Origin: Acinetobacter sp. C32I
Lineage (GTDB): Bacteria; Pseudomonadota; Gammaproteobacteria; Pseudomonadales; Moraxellaceae
Length of the DNA stretch: 64,000 nucleotides
Reading direction: 5' to 3'
Assembly (NCBI RefSeq): GCF_023702715.1
Contig: NZ_CP098480.1
Span: 1,984,001 to 2,048,000, forward strand
A model generated the notes under the pieces. The model saw only the letters and a list, made by a program, of their open reading frames with translations. It was not told the origin of the DNA and searched no databases. Numbering within the stretch: position 1 is the first letter of the stretch; each line of letters begins with the position of its first letter. A program made the translations under genes and the position numbers. Of the stretch, positions 49,223 through 57,652 are shown one piece after another.

Positions 49223-49618
49223 CTACAAACAGCGTATCCCCTTCAAGTTTAAAGACACTTGCTCAAAGTGAGTCTCTTTTTTTGTTTTCAGATTTCGATA
49301 GCTTACGTCATAAAGAATATAGCCTTGCGACACAAAGGTATATTGCCCTGTCACTTTGCCATCAATCAGCTCATTCATGGTCTTATAAACTTCGGGCTGA
49401 GCGACTTCACCCATCTCAACCTCTTCAATATGGACTGGCTCAGAAAGCTTGATATCTTTGAGATAGGGATAATACTTGATCGACAGTGTCTTTAAATATT
49501 CTGGTGAAACCAATAAAATTGATTTTTTACCATCAGCAAAACAGTAATATTCATTACTTGCATAGGCCTGTACGCACACAGATAAAAACAGGCACAGCCA
49601 TAAAGTTTGTTTCATCAT
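49223..49618 (-). CDS. Hypothetical secreted protein
   Basis: I do not recognise this 131-residue protein. It has a signal peptide of about 20 residues (KQTLWLCLFLSVCVQAYAS) and a mature domain starting NEYYCFADGKK. Cysteines in YYCFADG and in the C-terminal GIRCL could form a disulphide that links both ends. It is probably periplasmic. An ATG doublet opens the gene at 49618 or 49615, with GAGATG upstream. It may be in an operon with the similar secreted gene at 49674. Confidence 0.65.
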   Translation of the reverse strand: MMKQTLWLCLFLSVCVQAYASNEYYCFADGKKSILLVSPEYLKTLSIKYYPYLKDIKLSEPVHIEEVEMGEVAQPEVYKTMNELIDGKVTGQYTFVSQGYILYDVSYRNLKTKKETHFEQVSLNLKGIRCL

Positions 49619-49673
49619 TCATTTCATCTCTTGCTAGCAATGACTGCTCTATATTTCTGCTCTCATCTTCAAC

Positions 49674-50399
49674 TTATAAATATTTCTTTATTCTTAACGG
49701 GACCTTGTTGGATAAGCCCAACTTTTTCATTTGATCAGCATACATCATGTAATTTTTTCTGGCTTGACCTATCTTTTTTAAAGCTAAATAAGCATCCGCT
49801 CGATTTAAGTAAGCCACCGTTCTATTCGGATCTAATTTTATGACATGGTTTAAAAATCTTAATGAAGCATCATCATAACCCAATTGATAGAGGAAAAATG
49901 CAGAATCGTTTAGCTCTGCTGCATCCTGTTTTCTATAGGTAGATAATTGGCAATCCATGCCTGCAATAATTTGCTTGATCTCAGATACATCTCTTTTATT
50001 GAGTTGTTTTAACTGTTGCGAAGCTAAGTAGTGAAAGTAGTTAACCCCGTCTTTGCCGCCACCAATATCTGCCATCCAAACGGGTGTATGACTTTGTTTA
50101 TCCCATTGCCCACTGCAACTATTAGAAATCATGCTGGGTATGGTATCTAAAATCACGTTTCGGTTTTGATCAACAATAAGACACTGCGTCATTTCAGTTT
50201 CAGATGTATCCAAGATTGCAGCGTAGTTGTATTGGTTGTTTTTATAAGCATCAATGGTTAAGAAAAAAAGCGTGCTATCAGCTTGTAAGGCTTTCAATGG
50301 TGATCCCGTACAATTTCTATAGTGCTGTATCTCTAAATCCGCATAAACCACACTGCTCACCCAGCAGAGTGAAAAAACCATTAATTTAATGCTTCGCAT
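49674..50399 (-). CDS. Secreted protein with C-terminal TPR-like repeats
   Basis: This 241-residue protein has a signal peptide (MRSIKLMVFSLCWVSSVVYA). Its N-terminal half, starting DLEIQHYRNCTGSP, is of unknown type. The C-terminal part reads as tetratricopeptide helices (FFLYQLGYDDASLRFLNHVI and PNRTVAYLNRADAYLALKKI at about 165-220). TPRs bind protein partners. A GTG at 50411 could extend the start, but it abuts the upstream AGG. The neighbour at 49223 follows after 55 bases. Confidence 0.7.
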   Translation of the reverse strand: MRSIKLMVFSLCWVSSVVYADLEIQHYRNCTGSPLKALQADSTLFFLTIDAYKNNQYNYAAILDTSETEMTQCLIVDQNRNVILDTIPSMISNSCSGQWDKQSHTPVWMADIGGGKDGVNYFHYLASQQLKQLNKRDVSEIKQIIAGMDCQLSTYRKQDAAELNDSAFFLYQLGYDDASLRFLNHVIKLDPNRTVAYLNRADAYLALKKIGQARKNYMMYADQMKKLGLSNKVPLRIKKYL

Positions 50400-50475
50400 A
50401 CCAAAATTCACCCTGCTCAGTTCGCTTTTATTCTAGAATAAATCAGATTTCACGTTTTCTAGACACCTAGTTCAG

Positions 50476-51012
50476 ATGAACAAACCACTTCAGCACACGA
50501 TACAAGGATTAAAAGCTCGCTTCATTTCCAGCTTAATCTTTTATCTCAAAATGAATCAATTTCAATATCGTGGTTTGACCTCTGGCGAAATTGAAATGGC
50601 GCGTCCTGTCTTTGGCCATTTAATTGACTACGCAAAAATCAAAATCTTTAATATTCCCTATTTGCCTTGGCAACCAGCCAACATATTTATGGCACCCAAT
50701 GGCAACCTGTTCGTCCATCAAAAATATTTCCGTACAGACTACTCAACCTGCTCCACATCCTTGCAGGGAATTTTCATTCATGAACTGGCGCATATTTTAC
50801 AGTTTCAACAACATACCAATGTAATTGTTAAAGGTGCCATCCTTCAAGCAGGCTATTATCTCAGCTTTAAACACTATAACCCTTATCAATATCAATTGAT
50901 CCAAGGTAAAGCTTTTTCTAGTTATAACATTGAGCAACAAGGTGATATTGCACGCGATATCTTTTTGAACAGAATTCCCAATATTATTCTCAAAAATGAA
51001 AAAGCCCTGTAA
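50476..51012 (+). CDS. HEXXH metalloprotease-like protein
   Basis: The 178-residue protein contains HELAHILQFQ near residue 109, the HEXXH zinc motif of gluzincin-type peptidases. The QGDIARD segment near 155 could supply a third ligand. There is no clear signal peptide, so it may be cytoplasmic. Related short HEXXH proteins are sometimes labelled vgr-related; I cannot confirm that. Its last codons form the left arm of the terminator shared with the micro-operon. No substrate is known. Confidence 0.7.
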   Translation: MNKPLQHTIQGLKARFISSLIFYLKMNQFQYRGLTSGEIEMARPVFGHLIDYAKIKIFNIPYLPWQPANIFMAPNGNLFVHQKYFRTDYSTCSTSLQGIFIHELAHILQFQQHTNVIVKGAILQAGYYLSFKHYNPYQYQLIQGKAFSSYNIEQQGDIARDIFLNRIPNIILKNEKAL

Positions 51013-51034
51013 TTTGCATCTACAGGGCTTTTTA
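51000..51034. terminator. Bidirectional terminator between the HEXXH gene and the micro-operon
   Basis: AAAGCCCTGTA (51001-51011) pairs perfectly with TACAGGGCTTT (51021-51031), with an A-rich left flank and a T run to the right. It serves both convergent transcripts and overlaps the HEXXH stop codon. Confidence 0.88.
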
Positions 51035-51056
51035 AGTGAGTAATTCGCACTTGAAC

Positions 51057-51218
51057 TTATGCAGCAGTGCCTTTACCTGTTTCAATTGGGTGTTCATGAC
51101 TATCATCCATATCAGTCGAAAAATCTACGCGCATTGCATCCTTAACAATGGTACCTATACGCCCTACACCAATGGCCAAACCAAAAGCAATGACAGGCAA
51201 TAAAATTGTTGAAACCAT
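51057..51218 (-). CDS. Small one-helix membrane protein C (53 residues)
   Basis: This is the third and longest of three related micro-genes. The product starts MVSTILLPVIAFGLAIGVGR, which shares the pattern LLxPVxAFGLAxxVGRxGT with its neighbours. The hydrophobic helix spans about residues 4-24. It then has a unique acidic tail (STDMDDSHEHPIETGKG). GAGGTAG lies well placed before the ATG. It is 30 bases downstream of the second micro-gene and ends before the shared terminator. The function is unknown. Confidence 0.75.
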   Translation of the reverse strand: MVSTILLPVIAFGLAIGVGRIGTIVKDAMRVDFSTDMDDSHEHPIETGKGTAA

Positions 51219-51248
51219 AATGGTCTACCTCTTATTGAAATGAATAAA

Positions 51249-51347
51249 TCAAGATTGTTGATCTTGCTCGCGGAACATTACTGTACCAATACGGCCAACA
51301 ACGACTGCTAAACCAAATGCAACCACAGGAAATAATAAAACCGACAT
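51249..51347 (-). CDS. Small one-helix membrane protein B (32 residues)
   Basis: The 32-residue product MSVLLFPVVAFGLAVVVGR, then IGTVMFREQDQQS, is a single membrane helix with a short polar tail. GAGGTAAAG stands 4-5 bases before the ATG. It is about 85% identical by eye to micro-gene A. Small residues (G, A) line one face and suggest helix packing with a partner. It resembles no small protein I know, such as CydX, AcrZ or KdpF. Confidence 0.78.
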   Translation of the reverse strand: MSVLLFPVVAFGLAVVVGRIGTVMFREQDQQS

Positions 51348-51390
51348 CGTCTTTACCTCACGCATGAATCAATCAAAATTGAGTGATCAA

Positions 51391-51489
51391 TTAAACTTGT
51401 TGATCTTTTTCTTGGAACATCACGGTACCTACACGGCCCACGACCACAGCCAATCCAAATGCAATCACAGGAAATAATAAAACGGACAT
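51391..51489 (-). CDS. Small one-helix membrane protein A (32 residues)
   Basis: This is the first gene of the micro-operon. The product MSVLLFPVIAFGLAVVVGR, then VGTVMFQEKDQQV, mirrors micro-gene B. GAGGTAAC precedes the ATG. The coding sequences of A and B match mostly at first and second codon positions and differ at third positions, as expected for translated, selected genes. It is transcribed from the promoter at 51566-51594. Its job is unknown; a partner in a membrane complex is plausible. Confidence 0.78.
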   Translation of the reverse strand: MSVLLFPVIAFGLAVVVGRVGTVMFQEKDQQV

Positions 51490-51565
51490 TGTTGTTACCT
51501 CTTCATTTTCGTGTTTGAGTACACTAGATAAACATCAAAGTGTACAACCGCTCACATTAATTAGG

Positions 51566-51594
51566 ATAATAGCAGTGCACAAATGTACACTCAA
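51566..51594 (-). promoter_or_regulatory. Sigma-70 promoter of the micro-operon
   Basis: On the minus strand TTGAGT (51594-51589) and TATTAT (51571-51566) are 17 bases apart. The predicted transcript has a leader of about 70 bases before micro-gene A. Confidence 0.7.
51574..51591. promoter_or_regulatory. 18-bp palindromic operator of FabR/DesT type inside the promoter
   Basis: AGTGCACA (51574-51581), two spacer bases, then TGTACACT (51584-51591) make an inverted repeat that matches at 7 of 8 positions. It fills the gap between the -10 and -35 boxes, so a bound protein would block RNA polymerase. The 8-2-8 layout resembles operators of the TetR-family fatty-acid regulators FabR and DesT. Further half-sites lie at 51518-51525 (AGTACACT) and 51539-51546 (AGTGTACA), and a related GTACACGTGTTC core at 51679-51690. 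Confidence 0.6.
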
Positions 51595-51894
51595 GTGTCG
51601 CAAAGATATTCCCGATAAACGGTATAAAAAATACACAAAAACACATTAATACAATGAATTTATTGATTTTTTAAAAAAGTACACGTGTTCCAAATATTTT
51701 TATAGAGCAAATAAATATCCAAAAGTGATTATTTTTTCTCAGATTTTTTATATTCATCAGCACTGTAATGGATATGTCACGCCCTGATGCGAAAATGACG
51801 TGAAAAAAACTTTATATTGCTCTATTCAATTTATTCACAATCATGCACCATAATCACGCAAACATTGAGAAATGTTGCTGTTTTATACAGAAAA

Positions 51895-52046
51895 ACTTGT
51901 TATTTTTACGCAGAAAAATGTGCATTTAGTATATATTAGTAAACTTGTCATTTTTCTTTAAGATATAAAATGTTTGGCGCCATGATATACACTTGTTTTT
52001 AATAACTATACCCATATAAATCAAAAACTTGTATATCAGAACTTGT
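51895..52046. promoter_or_regulatory. Five ACTTGT direct repeats upstream of nadE
   Basis: ACTTGT occurs at 51895, 51943, 51991, 52027 and 52041, with steps of 48, 48, 36 and 14 bases. The AT-rich nadE promoter must lie here. The regular placement may reflect a binding site for an NAD-related regulator, but no factor is assigned. Confidence 0.4.
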
Positions 52047-52068
52047 TAAAACTCAGGATTAGGTTTGA

Positions 52069-53694
52069 ATGAAAAATTTTAAAGTTGCCCTTGCTCAATT
52101 CTCTCCGCACATTGGCAATATTGATGCAAATACTCAAAAGATGGTTGAGCAAGCAAATTTAGCGAAACAACAACAGGCTGATTTGATCATCTTCCCTGAA
52201 CTTTCTACGCTCGGTTACCCTGCTGAAGACCTATTACTCCGTCCAAATCTACAAAAACGCACTCAAAAAGCGTTTGCTCAACTCAGTGAAGTGAAAGATA
52301 TCCTAATGGTGTTCGGTTTTGTGCACCAAACTGAAGATGGTCATCATTATAACTCTGCTGCAGTGATGAAAGATGGACAGGTTTTGGGTGTTTATAACAA
52401 ACACAACTTACCAAATTATGGCGTGTTTGATGAAAAACGCTATTTCCAAGAAGGTCACCAACATCTTGTGTTCGAATATTTAGGTCACAAGTTTGGCGTG
52501 CTGATTTGTGAGGATGTTTGGTCACTCAATACCGTCAAACAACTCAGTCAGCTCAATGTTGAAACTGTGTTGGTGTTAAATGCTTCGCCTTATGAAGTAG
52601 GTAAACCACAACATCGTATCCAGACCTTAAATGAACTGGCAAAACAGTTAAATCTCAATCTGATTTATGTCAACCAAGTCGGTGGGCAGGACGATCTGAT
52701 TTTTGATGGTTCAAGTTTTGTGAGCAACAATAATGGTCAACTTGCATTGCAAATTCCAAGCTTTCAAGAAGCGCTTGCCTATGCTGAATATGATGCCGAC
52801 CAAAAGCAATTTAAAACAGGCGAAGCAGTTCCAGCATTAGAAACTTTTGCTGAAATTTACCAAGCGCTCGTGATGGCTACACGTGACTACGTGCAACGCT
52901 CAGGCTTCCCAGGTGTCATTCTAGGATTATCTGGTGGAATCGACTCAGCCCTAACCTTAGCGATTGCTGTTGATGCGATTGGTGCAGAGAAAGTCCAAGC
53001 AGTGATGATGCCATATACCTACACCTCACAAATGAGTGTTGAAGATGCGACTGAACAAGCACGTCGTATGGGTGTCACCTTTGGTATTGCCGAAATTCAC
53101 CCAATCGTAAACAGCTTCATGCAAACCTTGTTCCCATTCTTTGGCAACTCACCTGCTGACGCGACTGAAGAAAACTTACAAGCACGTACTCGTGGCACCC
53201 TACTGATGGGTTTATCAAATAAATTTGGCAACCTGGTGCTCTCTACAGGCAACAAATCAGAAATCTCAGTGGGCTATTGCACTCTGTATGGTGACATGGT
53301 CGGTGGTTTCTCAGTCCTCAAAGATGTATACAAAACCATTGTATTTGAACTGGCAAAATACCGTAACACGCTAGAAGAAACACCTGTGATTCCAGAGCGT
53401 GTGATTACACGTCCGCCATCAGCAGAACTTCGTCCAGATCAAAAAGATCAAGATTCATTACCTGCTTATGATGTACTTGATGCCATCTTATATGCTTATA
53501 TTGAAGAAGATCTCAGCCAAGCAGATATTATCGCCAAAGGCTACCCAACCGAAGTAGTCGAGAAAGTGATTCGTTTGGTGGATCGTAATGAATACAAGCG
53601 TCGTCAGGGCGCGATTGGACCACGTATTAGTTCACGTGCCTTCAGTCGCGAACGACGCTACCCGATCGTCAACGGATGGACCGCGAATGACTGA
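52069..53694 (+). CDS. nadE: Glutamine-dependent NAD+ synthase
   Basis: NadE makes NAD from nicotinate adenine dinucleotide, using ammonia from glutamine. The 541-residue protein has an N-terminal nitrilase-type amidase domain with the catalytic glutamate in IIFPELSTLGYP near residue 44, a lysine in YNKHNLPNYG and the cysteine in LICEDVWSL near 148. The C-terminal synthase domain starts near residue 275 with the pyrophosphatase loop LGLSGGIDSALT. The last 8 bases overlap the next gene. Confidence 0.96.
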   Translation: MKNFKVALAQFSPHIGNIDANTQKMVEQANLAKQQQADLIIFPELSTLGYPAEDLLLRPNLQKRTQKAFAQLSEVKDILMVFGFVHQTEDGHHYNSAAVMKDGQVLGVYNKHNLPNYGVFDEKRYFQEGHQHLVFEYLGHKFGVLICEDVWSLNTVKQLSQLNVETVLVLNASPYEVGKPQHRIQTLNELAKQLNLNLIYVNQVGGQDDLIFDGSSFVSNNNGQLALQIPSFQEALAYAEYDADQKQFKTGEAVPALETFAEIYQALVMATRDYVQRSGFPGVILGLSGGIDSALTLAIAVDAIGAEKVQAVMMPYTYTSQMSVEDATEQARRMGVTFGIAEIHPIVNSFMQTLFPFFGNSPADATEENLQARTRGTLLMGLSNKFGNLVLSTGNKSEISVGYCTLYGDMVGGFSVLKDVYKTIVFELAKYRNTLEETPVIPERVITRPPSAELRPDQKDQDSLPAYDVLDAILYAYIEEDLSQADIIAKGYPTEVVEKVIRLVDRNEYKRRQGAIGPRISSRAFSRERRYPIVNGWTAND

Positions 53695-54718
53695 AAAAAT
53701 TGTTTCTGAAAAGTCACAATTACTTGCTCAAGCTTTAATGCTTGAGCAAGTTGCATTTTATAAAAACCAACTCACCACCCAACTTTCTGCTGATTTTTTC
53801 CAGCAATTTATTCAACTGTTTCTACAACATGCACCCAATATTCAACTTAAGGAAGTGGTTGAATTAGCGCAAATTCAGGCAGTAGTAAAGCGCTATGCCT
53901 TTGAAATGCAGCTCGGTGCAGGCTTATTAGAATTTATTGGGGAAATTGCTCAAAGACTGCATGTGTTTTCGTTACAGTCATCTGCACAATTACAAGACGT
54001 ATTCTCAGATCACCAGTTTGAAATGTGGCTGTCCAAGTTTTTAGAGCTGGAAAATATTCGCCATTATTTAAATCAGTTTTTAAAAGAAAGCCCTTCGATT
54101 CAGCAGTTGTGCCAATACATTGCCACCACAACACTACAAAACAAATTACCGAAACTGTTTGCTCAATCGGATGAAGAACGTATTTCTGCAAGCAAATACG
54201 AATGGCAACAAAAACTCAAAAGCTTTTCGCATCGTCAACAGCAACGTATTGAACAAAAAATTGAAGAAAGCATTGGTCGATTCATTCAAGAACAACTGGT
54301 CGATCTTAGCCTACTTTCAAATGATGACCTTGAAAGTCTTGCCCGCAATATTTGGGACGATAACAAAGCTCAACCCCTCTCCGAATATACCAAACAAGTC
54401 ACACCACTGGATGTCGAAGAATTCTTTGTCATGATTTATGAGTACTGGAAAGAATTACGCCAGTCCACCTTCATACAAGATTTAATCTTATATGGCGTTA
54501 AAGTGTTTTATGACTTCTATAAAGATGAAAGCTTAGCCGATGTTTTTGCGGCAATTGGCTTGGAAGAAACCGACCTGCTGAATGAGGCTGTGCGATTCTA
54601 TCCAAAAGTTGTGAAAGCATTAGATGAGCACGGCGTATTAGAACCGATCATTACACTGATCCTAAAACCGTTCTATGAAAGCCCACAAACCCTCGCCAGC
54701 ATCGAAAAGCATCTATAA
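53687..54718 (+). CDS. Hypothetical protein translationally coupled to nadE
   Basis: I do not recognise this 343-residue protein. It has no signal peptide or membrane helix and is almost all helix-forming. Charged, glutamine-rich stretches (WQQKLKSFSHRQQQRIEQKI near 185) look like coiled coil. The start at 53687 overlaps the nadE stop by 8 bases, which implies coupled translation. Readings further upstream are inside nadE. The link to nadE may be only regulatory. A strong terminator follows. Confidence 0.75.
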   Translation: MTEKIVSEKSQLLAQALMLEQVAFYKNQLTTQLSADFFQQFIQLFLQHAPNIQLKEVVELAQIQAVVKRYAFEMQLGAGLLEFIGEIAQRLHVFSLQSSAQLQDVFSDHQFEMWLSKFLELENIRHYLNQFLKESPSIQQLCQYIATTTLQNKLPKLFAQSDEERISASKYEWQQKLKSFSHRQQQRIEQKIEESIGRFIQEQLVDLSLLSNDDLESLARNIWDDNKAQPLSEYTKQVTPLDVEEFFVMIYEYWKELRQSTFIQDLILYGVKVFYDFYKDESLADVFAAIGLEETDLLNEAVRFYPKVVKALDEHGVLEPIITLILKPFYESPQTLASIEKHL

Positions 54719-54723
54719 AAAAT

Positions 54724-54762
54724 AAAGCCTGTAAATGAATAACTCATTTACAGGCTTTTGCA
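54724..54762 (+). terminator. Terminator of the nadE operon
   Basis: AAAGCCTGTAAATGA (54724-54738) pairs perfectly with TCATTTACAGGCTTT (54744-54758), followed by T residues. Confidence 0.92.
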
Positions 54763-54804
54763 TGTCTGATGCATTATTGTTTCGAGCAAAATCCAGACAA
54801 AAAG

Positions 54805-54828
54805 AAACCACGCAGGAGCGTGGTTTTT
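54805..54828 (-). terminator. Terminator after tRNA-Met copy 1
   Basis: AAACCACGC (54805-54813) pairs with GCGTGGTTT (54818-54826), with a T run on the minus strand. The same hairpin recurs after the second tRNA copy. Confidence 0.8.
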
Positions 54829-54832
54829 AAAA

Positions 54833-54909
54833 TGGTGGCTATGACGAGACTTGAACTTGTGACCCCCGCATTATGAGTGCGGTGCTCTAACCAACTGAGC
54901 TACATAGCC
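54833..54909 (-). tRNA. tRNA-Met (CAU), copy 1
   Basis: The minus strand folds as a 77-base tRNA with an encoded CCA. The acceptor stem is GGCTATG/CATAGCC. The anticodon arm is CCGCA, loop CTCATAA, TGCGG, giving anticodon CAU. The body closely matches elongator tRNA-Met of E. coli rather than the initiator. An Ile2 identity (lysidine-modified CAU) is unlikely but not excluded by eye. Confidence 0.95.
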
Positions 54910-55148
54910 GTAAACTGTGTGCGCATTATCTAGTGTTCCGCATAGCTGGTCAAGTCTATGACCTTGAAAATATAGAACATATGAACAGTTTTTAGGCTTT
55001 TAATCTTTAATTGATCAAAATTCAACACATCTATTTAACCATGACAAAATTTGAGGATGATAGAGCTTTTATTAAAGCGAAAATAAACAACAAATAGCGA
55101 GGCAAAAGATTGTTTTTTTGAATGTTATAAAAACTGCAGATAAAAAGA

Positions 55149-55168
55149 GACCACGCAGGAGCGTGGTC
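55149..55168 (-). terminator. Terminator after tRNA-Met copy 2
   Basis: GACCACGC (55149-55156) pairs with GCGTGGTC (55161-55168), followed on the minus strand by TCTCTTTTTA. It is the diverged twin of the hairpin at 54805. Confidence 0.78.
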
Positions 55169-55175
55169 TATAAAA

Positions 55176-55252
55176 TGGTGGCTATGACGAGACTTGAACT
55201 TGTGACCCCCGCATTATGAGTGCGGTGCTCTAACCAACTGAGCTACATAGCC
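55176..55252 (-). tRNA. tRNA-Met (CAU), copy 2
   Basis: This 77-base gene appears identical to copy 1, including the encoded CCA and anticodon CAU. The offset is 343 bases. The flanking terminator is also duplicated, so the unit arose by tandem duplication. The spacer between the copies (54910-55148) holds no gene. Confidence 0.95.
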
Positions 55253-55318
55253 TAAAACTGTGCGCGCATTATCTTAACTTTCAATACACATGTCAAGCAC
55301 AATTTTAAAAAATTTTAG

Positions 55319-55669
<351 letters not shown>

Positions 55670-55695
55670 GTGGCGCATCTTATCAAAGTTCGCCG

Positions 55696-55959
55696 TTAAT
55701 TGCTCGCATTTTTTTGCGCAGTGAGCTTTTTGTATTTCGCCATCAAGTCATCATGCGATTCGACATGCTGAGGATCGAGCGGAATACAATCAACGGGGCA
55801 AAACAACTGGCACTGTGGTTGATCATGATGACCGATGCATTCTGTACAGAGTGCAGGATCGATCTCATAAATCAGCTCACCCATATAAATGGCTTCATTG
55901 GGACATACAGGTTCACAGACATCACAGTTAATGCATTCATCTGTAATATATAACGACAC
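55696..55959 (-). CDS. YfhL family 4Fe-4S ferredoxin
   Basis: The 87-residue protein starts at a GTG (MSLYITDECINCDVCEPVCP). It has the cluster motifs CINCDVCEPVC near residue 9 and CTECIGHHDQPQCQLFCPV near 38, whose extra residues between cysteines are typical of the YfhL/Pseudomonas ferredoxin type. It should carry two 4Fe-4S clusters and act in low-potential electron transfer. It begins one base after the coaD stop. The two genes are neighbours in many gammaproteobacteria. Confidence 0.92.
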   Translation of the reverse strand: MSLYITDECINCDVCEPVCPNEAIYMGELIYEIDPALCTECIGHHDQPQCQLFCPVDCIPLDPQHVESHDDLMAKYKKLTAQKNASN

Positions 55960-55960
55960 G

Positions 55961-56488
<528 letters not shown>

Positions 56489-56581
56489 TTAACAAATCTT
56501 GGCTCTAAACGCGAAATTCCTAAACATTGGAAAAAGGTTGCGTTTTACGGCACAATAGAGCCAATTGTGGAAGTTTAAATT

Positions 56582-57058
56582 ATGGCGCAAGCAACAGTTG
56601 TAAAAAAACATAATGGTGGCACGATTGCTCAAAATAAAAGAGCGCGCCACGATTACTTTATCGAAGAAAAATTTGAAGCAGGCATGTCCCTACAAGGTTG
56701 GGAAGTAAAGTCTTTACGTGCTGGGCGTATGAGCTTGACTGAAAGTTATGTCATTTTTAAAAATGGTGAAGCTTTTTTATTGGGTTCACAAATTCAGCCC
56801 TTATTGTCTGCTTCAACTCACGTGGTTCCAGAAGCAACGCGTACGCGTAAATTGCTACTCTCTCGTCGTGAGTTGGAAAAGCTTCTGGGTGCAGTCAATC
56901 AAAAAGGTTATTCATGCGTACCCTTGGCATGTTACTGGAAAGGCCATTTGGTCAAGCTTGAAATTGCACTAGTGAAAGGTAAGCAATTACATGACAAGCG
57001 TGCCACTGAAAAAGACCGTGACTGGCAACGTGATAAATCACGTCTGCTGCATAAATAA
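56582..57058 (+). CDS. smpB: SsrA-binding protein SmpB
   Basis: SmpB binds tmRNA and lets it rescue stalled ribosomes. The 158-residue protein has the beta-barrel core ([20 protein letters not shown] and [11 protein letters not shown]) and the basic C-terminal tail ([20 protein letters not shown]) that enters the empty decoding channel. The start is at 56582 after AAGTTTAAATT. It diverges from coaD. A terminator follows directly. Confidence 0.97.
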   Translation: MAQATVVKKHNGGTIAQNKRARHDYFIEEKFEAGMSLQGWEVKSLRAGRMSLTESYVIFKNGEAFLLGSQIQPLLSASTHVVPEATRTRKLLLSRRELEKLLGAVNQKGYSCVPLACYWKGHLVKLEIALVKGKQLHDKRATEKDRDWQRDKSRLLHK

Positions 57059-57060
57059 TA

Positions 57061-57087
57061 AAAAAACCTCCAATGGGAGGTTTTTTA
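57061..57087 (+). terminator. Terminator of smpB
   Basis: CCTCC (57067-57071) pairs with GGAGG (57076-57080) within an A-run/T-run context of AAAAAACCTCC and GGAGGTTTTTT. Confidence 0.88.
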
Positions 57088-57208
57088 TAAGCTACTATTT
57101 TTTAAAGATAAAAAATAGTTTGCCTTATATAAAAAATATATTGTTTAACTATCAAAAACTTAATCTTGCAAATAGTAAATAATGTCTATTTTCTATATAC
57201 CAACTTAT

Positions 57209-57652
57209 CTATATCCCAGGTAAATTTTTATCTTGAGATAAATCTTCATACCACCATTTTCTTGGATCAGAATTTTTTTTCATATGAAAATTATAATTAA
57301 GAATACCTACAAGAAGTAAAAAAGATTGATTTTGTTCAGTTTTTGGTAGCTTTAAAAACTTATATAATCCAACCTTTAAAGCTGATGTACTCATAAGACC
57401 AGTTTGCTCTATACTTTTCAATATTTGAACAGGTGTGTGTCCAATTTTTAACCCCGAGAATAATCTTGCAGGCTCAAGAAAGTTTTTTATTGAACTCGCA
57501 GACATTCCTGATTGCTGTACATAATAAATTAAAGTCTCTAGCATCTGAATTCTTTGTTCATTATCTAAGTTGTTAAACCATTGTAAAGAATCATTTAATG
57601 GTATAATTCCTTGTACAACCTTATTCAAATAAATAGCTATTTCATTCTTCAT
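57209..57652 (-). CDS. Hypothetical protein, possibly DUF5958 family
   Basis: The 147-residue protein is all-helical. It shows IYLNKVVQGIIPLNDSLQWF near the start and a QSFLLLVGILNYNFH segment, then RKWWYEDL near the end. This layout recalls the small immunity-like DUF5958 family, which I can offer only tentatively. The gene is clearly more AT-rich than its neighbours and the flanks are also AT-rich, which suggests an acquired gene. It has no operon partners. Confidence 0.6.
   Translation of the reverse strand: MKNEIAIYLNKVVQGIIPLNDSLQWFNNLDNEQRIQMLETLIYYVQQSGMSASSIKNFLEPARLFSGLKIGHTPVQILKSIEQTGLMSTSALKVGLYKFLKLPKTEQNQSFLLLVGILNYNFHMKKNSDPRKWWYEDLSQDKNLPGI

Noticed and set aside
51057..51489. 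Micro-genes as CydX, AcrZ or KdpF
   Set aside because: Neither sequence nor gene context (no cydAB, acrAB or kdp genes) fits these known small proteins.
53588..53686. Upstream start for the gene after nadE
   Set aside because: That part is entirely inside nadE in another frame; the ATG at 53687 gives the usual short overlap.
54833..55252. Integration site (att) at tandem tRNA genes
   Set aside because: No integrase or foreign genes adjoin; duplicated terminators show simple tandem duplication.
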